Positions 59,985-64,000 of a DNA stretch of 64,000 bases are shown here, in pieces. How positions within the stretch are numbered: the first letter of the stretch is position 1; each line of letters opens with the position of its first letter. The DNA comes from Bacteroidales bacterium (GTDB lineage: Bacteria > Bacteroidota > Bacteroidia > Bacteroidales > VadinHA17): positions 188,656-252,655 of the forward strand of contig JARGFQ010000001.1 of NCBI GenBank assembly GCA_029210565.1, given 5' to 3'. The notes under the pieces are model-generated. The model did no database searches. It saw nothing but the letters and a program-made list of their open reading frames with translations, and was not told the DNA's origin. Position numbers and translations under genes: made by a program.

Positions 59985-61178
59985 ATGGAGCATATCAGCA
60001 GGAGGGTTAAGGCACTCTCGGTATCACAGACGCTGGCAATGGCACAGAAGAGCCGCGAGCTGAAGGAACAGGGTATTGACGTTATCAGCCTCAGCCTCGG
60101 CGAGCCTGACTTCAACACCCCTGATGACATCAAGGAGGCTGCAAAGAAGGCCATTGATGACAACTTCTCCTTCTATCCCCCGGTACCCGGATACGGCGAC
60201 CTGCGCGAAGCCATCGCCCGCAAATTCAGGGAGGAGAACGGACTAGAGTACACTCCTGATCAGATAGTGGTGTCAGCAGGAGGGAAGCACACTCTTATTA
60301 ATATCCTCATTTCGGTTGTCGATCCTGGAGAAGAGGTGATTCTTCTCGCCCCTTACTGGGTCAGTTATCTTGACCAGATCATATTCGCGGAAGGCAAGCC
60401 GGTGATAATACATACATCCATAGAGAGCGACTTCAAGGTTACTCCCGCACAGCTCGAGGCGGCTATCACTCCACGTACCCGGGTCCTGATATTTAATTCG
60501 CCATCAAACCCCACAGGCATGGTCTACACGAAAGATGAGATGGCAGCACTGGTCAGAGTACTGGATAAATACCCCGAAATACTTGTCATCTCGGATGAGA
60601 TCTACGAACACATAACCTTCTCGGGATCGCATATAAGTCTCGCCTCCTTCCCTTCAATCACCGACAGGGTTGCGACCGTCAACGGTGTCTCAAAAGGGTA
60701 TGCCATGACCGGATGGAGAATAGGTTACATGGGGGCCCCGCTATGGCTTGCCAAAGCATGCAACAAGCTGCAGGGTCATTTCACCTCCGGGGTCTGCTCC
60801 ATAGCCCAGAGAGCCGCACTGGCAGCGGTGACTTCGAAGAGCAACTCAAAAGAGAAGATGCGCGAGGCCTTTCTCCGCCGGAGGGACCTGATTTGCAGCC
60901 TGCTCGGAGAGATACCCGGACTGAAAGTCAGACCCCCCCAGGGTGCCTTCTATGTCATGCCCGACATAAGCAACTTTATTGGTAAGAGCTTTAACGGCAA
61001 GGTGATGAGGAACGCCGATGACCTCACTTTCTTCCTCCTCGAGGAGGGCAGGGTGGCAATGGTCAGCGGCAGCGCCTTCGGGGCCGACAACTGCATCAGG
61101 ATATCCTACGCCACCTCAGATGACCGCATTACGGAGGCTGTACGCCGCATAAAAGAGGCGCTGGCAAAACTGGGGTGA
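59985..61178 (+). CDS. aspartate aminotransferase-like class I aminotransferase
   Basis: A 397-residue fold-type I aminotransferase of the Ib (AspB/AspC) group: SLGEPDFNTPDDIKEAA, NSPSNPTGMVYTKDE, ISDEIYEHITF and VNGVSKGYAMTGWRIGY (PLP lysine), and the C-terminal arginine in NCIRISYATSD that binds the substrate carboxylate. It should exchange the amino group of aspartate and glutamate with 2-oxoacids. It is a single gene; glutamate is its natural co-substrate. Confidence 0.9.
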   Translation: MEHISRRVKALSVSQTLAMAQKSRELKEQGIDVISLSLGEPDFNTPDDIKEAAKKAIDDNFSFYPPVPGYGDLREAIARKFREENGLEYTPDQIVVSAGGKHTLINILISVVDPGEEVILLAPYWVSYLDQIIFAEGKPVIIHTSIESDFKVTPAQLEAAITPRTRVLIFNSPSNPTGMVYTKDEMAALVRVLDKYPEILVISDEIYEHITFSGSHISLASFPSITDRVATVNGVSKGYAMTGWRIGYMGAPLWLAKACNKLQGHFTSGVCSIAQRAALAAVTSKSNSKEKMREAFLRRRDLICSLLGEIPGLKVRPPQGAFYVMPDISNFIGKSFNGKVMRNADDLTFFLLEEGRVAMVSGSAFGADNCIRISYATSDDRITEAVRRIKEALAKLG

Positions 61179-61217
61179 TTTGCCCCTGAAGACGAAACCT
61201 GCCTGGATGAAGGTAAC

Positions 61218-61288
61218 GCCGGGTCTCAGACCCGGCGCCACCTGCCTGTGATGCAGATAACTCCGGATATGAGACCCGGCGCCACTTG
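61218..61288 (+). repeat. palindrome and direct repeat between aspC-like and nitroreductase genes
   Basis: GCCGGGTCTCAGACCCGGC (61218-61236) is a perfect 19-bp palindrome; the following AGACCCGGCGCCACCTG recurs at 61272 as AGACCCGGCGCCACTTG, a period of 44, ending at the nitroreductase stop codon. Confidence 0.75.
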
Positions 61289-61840
61289 TCAAAAACTATT
61301 ATATGTGATCACATCACCGGGTGGTTTTCGCGATTTGGCCCTCATCTGGTTATCTGTATAACCGACAGAGATGACCAGCTCGACTTTCTTCGATGCCGGG
61401 ATCCCCAGCACCTTTTTGATCTTCTTCTGGTCAAACCATCCGATGATGCACGTACCCAATCCCTCCGCAGTGGCCTGGTAAATCATCGAGGCCGCTACAA
61501 TACCTGTGTCAATCACTGAATAATCCTTCTGCTTTATCAGGTCGCCGGCCCTGGAAGTGATGTTTGATTTCTCACGAACTACAACAATCAGCACGGGCGC
61601 CTGCCGTACAAAAGTGTTCATACGCAGGAGCTCGGATTCCGTCGCGGATGCCACCTCATCCCTCACGGCGGGCTCATCCACAACAACCAAATGCCACGGC
61701 TGACCGTTGCATGCAGAGGGTGACAGCCGCCCGGCCTCGGTGATCCTCACGATCTTATCCCTCTTAACTGGCGTGTCAAGATATTTCCTCTCACTCTGCC
61801 TGCTCTTAAGCAGGTCGAGCATCCCATTACCGTCGGTCAT
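61289..61840 (-). CDS. nitroreductase-family flavoprotein
   Basis: A 183-residue FMN enzyme with the N-terminal RQSERKYLDTPV and SPSACNGQPWHLVVV motifs, and GLGTCIIGWFDQKKIKKVLGIP near the C-terminus. It lies 16 bp after rubrerythrin on the same strand, so it may be part of the same response to oxygen. The substrate is unknown. Confidence 0.88.
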   Translation of the reverse strand: MTDGNGMLDLLKSRQSERKYLDTPVKRDKIVRITEAGRLSPSACNGQPWHLVVVDEPAVRDEVASATESELLRMNTFVRQAPVLIVVVREKSNITSRAGDLIKQKDYSVIDTGIVAASMIYQATAEGLGTCIIGWFDQKKIKKVLGIPASKKVELVISVGYTDNQMRAKSRKPPGDVITYNSF

Positions 61841-61856
61841 TGCGCGAAGTCAACAA

Positions 61857-62432
61857 TCAATAGTTCTGTGCAAATTCCTCGCTGTAATTAAAGGGATGGA
61901 GGCATGCCGGGCAGTTCTTCAGCGGCTTAGTGCCAAAGTGCACGTATCCGCACTTGCGGCAATACCAGAAGATCTTCTCCTCACGTTCAAAGACCCTGTT
62001 GCCCATCACGCTGGCCAGCAGTTTCCTGTAACGCTCCTCGTGAACCTTCTCGGCTGCCGAGATGGCCTTGAAGCAGGTGGCTATCTCCTTGAAGCCCTCC
62101 TCTGCTGCCACCCTGGCAAACTCGGGATAGAGTTCAGCCCACTCCTCATGCTCACCCTCGGCTGCCGCCTCCAGGTTCTCACTGGTGGTGCCTGTCCTGC
62201 CGGCCGGGTAGGCGGCGGTGATCTCCAGCATGCCCCCCTCCAGGTAACTGAAGAAACGCTTGGCGTGCTGTTGCTCCTGGAGCGCAGTCTCCAGGAAGAT
62301 GGCTGCTATCTGCTCATAGCCCTCTTCCTTTGCCACCTTGGCTGCAAATTCATAACGGTTCTTTGCCTGTGACTCCCCGGCAAACGCCTTGAGGAGATTT
62401 TGCTCGGTGCGGGTTCCTTTAATACTTTCCAT
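61857..62432 (-). CDS. rubrerythrin
   Basis: The 191-residue protein has the diiron ferritin-like domain (AFAGESQAKNRYEFAAKVAKEEG; TALQEQQHAKRFF) and a C-terminal rubredoxin domain with CRKCGYVH and CPACLHPF holding one iron. It reduces hydrogen peroxide in anaerobes. Length is that of a classic rubrerythrin. Confidence 0.95.
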   Translation of the reverse strand: MESIKGTRTEQNLLKAFAGESQAKNRYEFAAKVAKEEGYEQIAAIFLETALQEQQHAKRFFSYLEGGMLEITAAYPAGRTGTTSENLEAAAEGEHEEWAELYPEFARVAAEEGFKEIATCFKAISAAEKVHEERYRKLLASVMGNRVFEREEKIFWYCRKCGYVHFGTKPLKNCPACLHPFNYSEEFAQNY

Positions 62433-62468
62433 ATTTCTTCTTTAAAGTTGTGTTTTAGGTTATCCGGC

Positions 62469-62672
62469 CTAAAAATAGCATAATTCTTTAAACGGGAGAT
62501 GGATCCTGAAGGTCATCTTTATCACAATGCTACGGATGGAACCTGATTGCTCAGACAGATACAGTCGCTCTTCTGCTTTTGCTTTGTGCTTTATCTCATA
62601 GCTCAGACAGAGGCGGTTGTTCTTTTTAATTAACTCTGTGCGGAATCCGAATGGTTGGCCAGAAACAGTCAC
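62469..62672 (-). CDS. possible small protein overlapping plsY
   Basis: A 67-codon frame starts with GTG that overlaps the plsY stop (GTGA) and runs into the gap before rubrerythrin. The composition is basic (RTELIKKNNRLCLSYEIKHKAKAEER) and no family is recognised. The overlap and a codon pattern similar to neighbours are the only support. Otherwise 62433-62668 holds nothing I recognise. Confidence 0.3.
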   Translation of the reverse strand: MTVSGQPFGFRTELIKKNNRLCLSYEIKHKAKAEERLYLSEQSGSIRSIVIKMTFRIHLPFKELCYF

Positions 62673-63301
62673 TTTTTTTTCTTTCTCAGGAACCTGTTCT
62701 CTTCTCCCCTGATAAGCCTCCCGATATTCTTTTTATGGGTTACCACAATGGCGACGGCCACCACCACGGAGAATATTTTGAACAGCAGTGAAGGAGTGTC
62801 AAAGGCGGTCATCAGCAGCACCGGGAACATTACTGCTGCCGTCATTGAGCCCAAGGAGACGTAACCGCTGATCAGCAATACAACCAGGAAGATACCTGCA
62901 CATATGAGTGTCAGCCACGGATGGAGGGCAAGCAACACGCCAAAGGTGGTGGCAACACCCTTCCCTCCCCGGAAACCTGCAAAGAGCGGGAAGACATGAC
63001 CCAGTATGGCGGCCAAACCGCATGCTATCTGCAGGGCCATCATCTGTTCAGTGCCGCCGGGAGCGGCATTGAGGAATTCAGGCAGCATGGCGGCAAGCCA
63101 CCCCTTGAAAAGATCAAATATGAGGACAGGTATCCCCGTCTTCCAGCCCAGGACCCTTACCGTATTTGTGGCACCGGCATTGCCACTGCCGTGCTCCCTG
63201 ACATCGATACCGTGAAACAGTTTCCCGGCCCAGACAGCACTGGGGATTGAACCTGCTATGTATGCCAGCAGAACAGCCGGCAGTGCCAAGGTGACATTCA
63301 T
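62669..63301 (-). CDS. plsY: glycerol-3-phosphate acyltransferase
   Basis: PlsY transfers the acyl group from acyl-phosphate to glycerol-3-phosphate, the first step of phospholipid synthesis in most bacteria. The 210-residue membrane protein has its motifs: GSGNAGATNTVRVLG, then GHVFPLFAGFRGGKGVATTFG, and several helices. It lies 10 bp after pckA on the same strand. Confidence 0.95.
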   Translation of the reverse strand: MNVTLALPAVLLAYIAGSIPSAVWAGKLFHGIDVREHGSGNAGATNTVRVLGWKTGIPVLIFDLFKGWLAAMLPEFLNAAPGGTEQMMALQIACGLAAILGHVFPLFAGFRGGKGVATTFGVLLALHPWLTLICAGIFLVVLLISGYVSLGSMTAAVMFPVLLMTAFDTPSLLFKIFSVVVAVAIVVTHKKNIGRLIRGEENRFLRKKKK

Positions 63302-63311
63302 ATGCCTCTAT

Positions 63312-64000
63312 TTATGGCTTCGGTCCTGAAGTAACCAGTTTTGCCGTTTCTTCGTTGGAGGTGAATTTACTGAAGTTTTTGATGAATTTTTCAGCCAGCG
63401 ACCTGGCAGCACCGTCCCAAGCCTCACTGTTGCCCCATGTCCGTCGCGGGTCGAGCAGCTCAGGTGAGACGCCCGCCACTGACAGGGGTATCTCAAGGTT
63501 GAAGACCGGAAGCGTGACGAACTGAGCAGTGTCGAGACTTTTGTTGAGTATGGCGTTGATGATGTTTCTTGTTGAGGGGAGGTCAATGCGTTTACCTGTC
63601 CCGTAGGGTCCGCCCATCCATCCCGTGTTGACCAGCCAGGCGCTGGCGCCGTGTGCCTTCATCTTTCTTGTCAGCTCCCGGGCATAGATCAGCGGATCAA
63701 GCAGCAGGAAGGCCGACCCGAAGCAGGCGGAAAAAGAGGGGAGGGGCTCAATGATGCCGCGCTCTGTGCCGGCTACCTTGGCCGTATAGCCGCTGAGGAA
63801 ATAATACTGGGTCTGCTCTTCCGTCAGCCGTGCAACAGGCGGCAGAACACCAAAGGCATCGGCGGTGAGAAAAATGACGGTGGTCGCATGCCCGGCCTTT
63901 GAAACAGGCTTCACTATGTTGTCAATATGATATATGGGATAAGAGACTCTCGTGTTCTCAGTCTTGCCGGCACTGCTGAAGTCTATCAGCCCGTCTTCAC
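63312..64000 (-). CDS. pckA: phosphoenolpyruvate carboxykinase (ATP), C-terminal part
   Basis: The frame is open to the window edge, so the N-terminus is outside. The visible 229 residues contain [34 protein letters not shown] and [15 protein letters not shown], typical of ATP-dependent PckA. It interconverts oxaloacetate and phosphoenolpyruvate; in fermenting Bacteroidales it often runs toward oxaloacetate to feed succinate formation. Confidence 0.94.
   Translation of the reverse strand, partial: EDGLIDFSSAGKTENTRVSYPIYHIDNIVKPVSKAGHATTVIFLTADAFGVLPPVARLTEEQTQYYFLSGYTAKVAGTERGIIEPLPSFSACFGSAFLLLDPLIYARELTRKMKAHGASAWLVNTGWMGGPYGTGKRIDLPSTRNIINAILNKSLDTAQFVTLPVFNLEIPLSVAGVSPELLDPRRTWGNSEAWDGAARSLAEKFIKNFSKFTSNEETAKLVTSGPKP

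Overview
The window is a stretch of chromosome from an anaerobic member of the Bacteroidota, most likely the Bacteroidales or a relative. Evidence is a SusC/SusD pair, a GldF-GldG protein, DUF3078, a type IX secretion tail, Bacteroidota-style -7 promoter elements (TAnnTTTG) ahead of many genes, and anaerobic enzymes: a 2-oxoacid:ferredoxin oxidoreductase, rubrerythrin, a diiron ferritin-like protein and tryptophanase. MqnA indicates the futalosine route to menaquinone. There is no rRNA, CRISPR array, prophage or insertion sequence; one tRNA gene (Ser-TGA) is present.

Positions 1-35600 are mostly housekeeping: a cut-off aminotransferase and a four-subunit 2-oxoacid:ferredoxin oxidoreductase (+); yicC-gmk-nadD and tryptophanase (-); a DUF3078 protein (+); pheT-ubiA (-); surE, a small membrane protein, lpxB, a SpoIID-like protein, a GldF-GldG fusion, dnaN, a DnaQ-like exonuclease and an FAH-family enzyme (+); an M14 peptidase, a small HTH protein, a GNAT acetyltransferase, NfeD and MqnA (-); purB, an MsbA-like exporter and a ferritin-like protein (+). 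From 31000 to 35600 follow rluA, a VOC protein, two poorly known genes, a repeat-rich patch, tRNA-Ser and HU.

Positions 36300-54750 hold the most interesting region. Fourteen consecutive genes on the minus strand (53351 down to 35627) look like one poly-gamma-glutamate (PGA) or glutamate-polymer system: a TRAP-type permease, a 48-residue membrane protein, an aspartoacylase-like hydrolase, a DUF6305 protein, gamma-glutamyltransferase, PgsB, PgsC, a PgsW-like protein, SusC, SusD, an exported Asp/Glu-racemase-like protein, a sensor kinase, a sigma-54 activator, and a frameshifted N-formylglutamate-amidohydrolase-like gene with a type IX tail. An intact paralogue of the last gene is transcribed divergently from the other edge (53807). 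A -24/-12 sigma-54-like element precedes the first gene, matching the class of activator encoded inside the locus. My reading is a coupled system that makes, exports, trims or racemises, and re-imports gamma-linked glutamate; this is inference from gene content.

Positions 54980-64000 return to ordinary genes: a LytTR regulator with a class III aminotransferase, htpG, a membrane-anchored protein, an AspC-like aminotransferase, a nitroreductase, rubrerythrin, plsY and a cut-off pckA.

A second theme is repeats. Next to ubiA, the FAH gene and the sigma-54 activator gene, the 3' end of the coding sequence has been copied just beyond the stop codon. Heptamer repeats occupy the leader of tryptophanase and other gaps, and an 82-87 bp tandem array lies beside tRNA-Ser.
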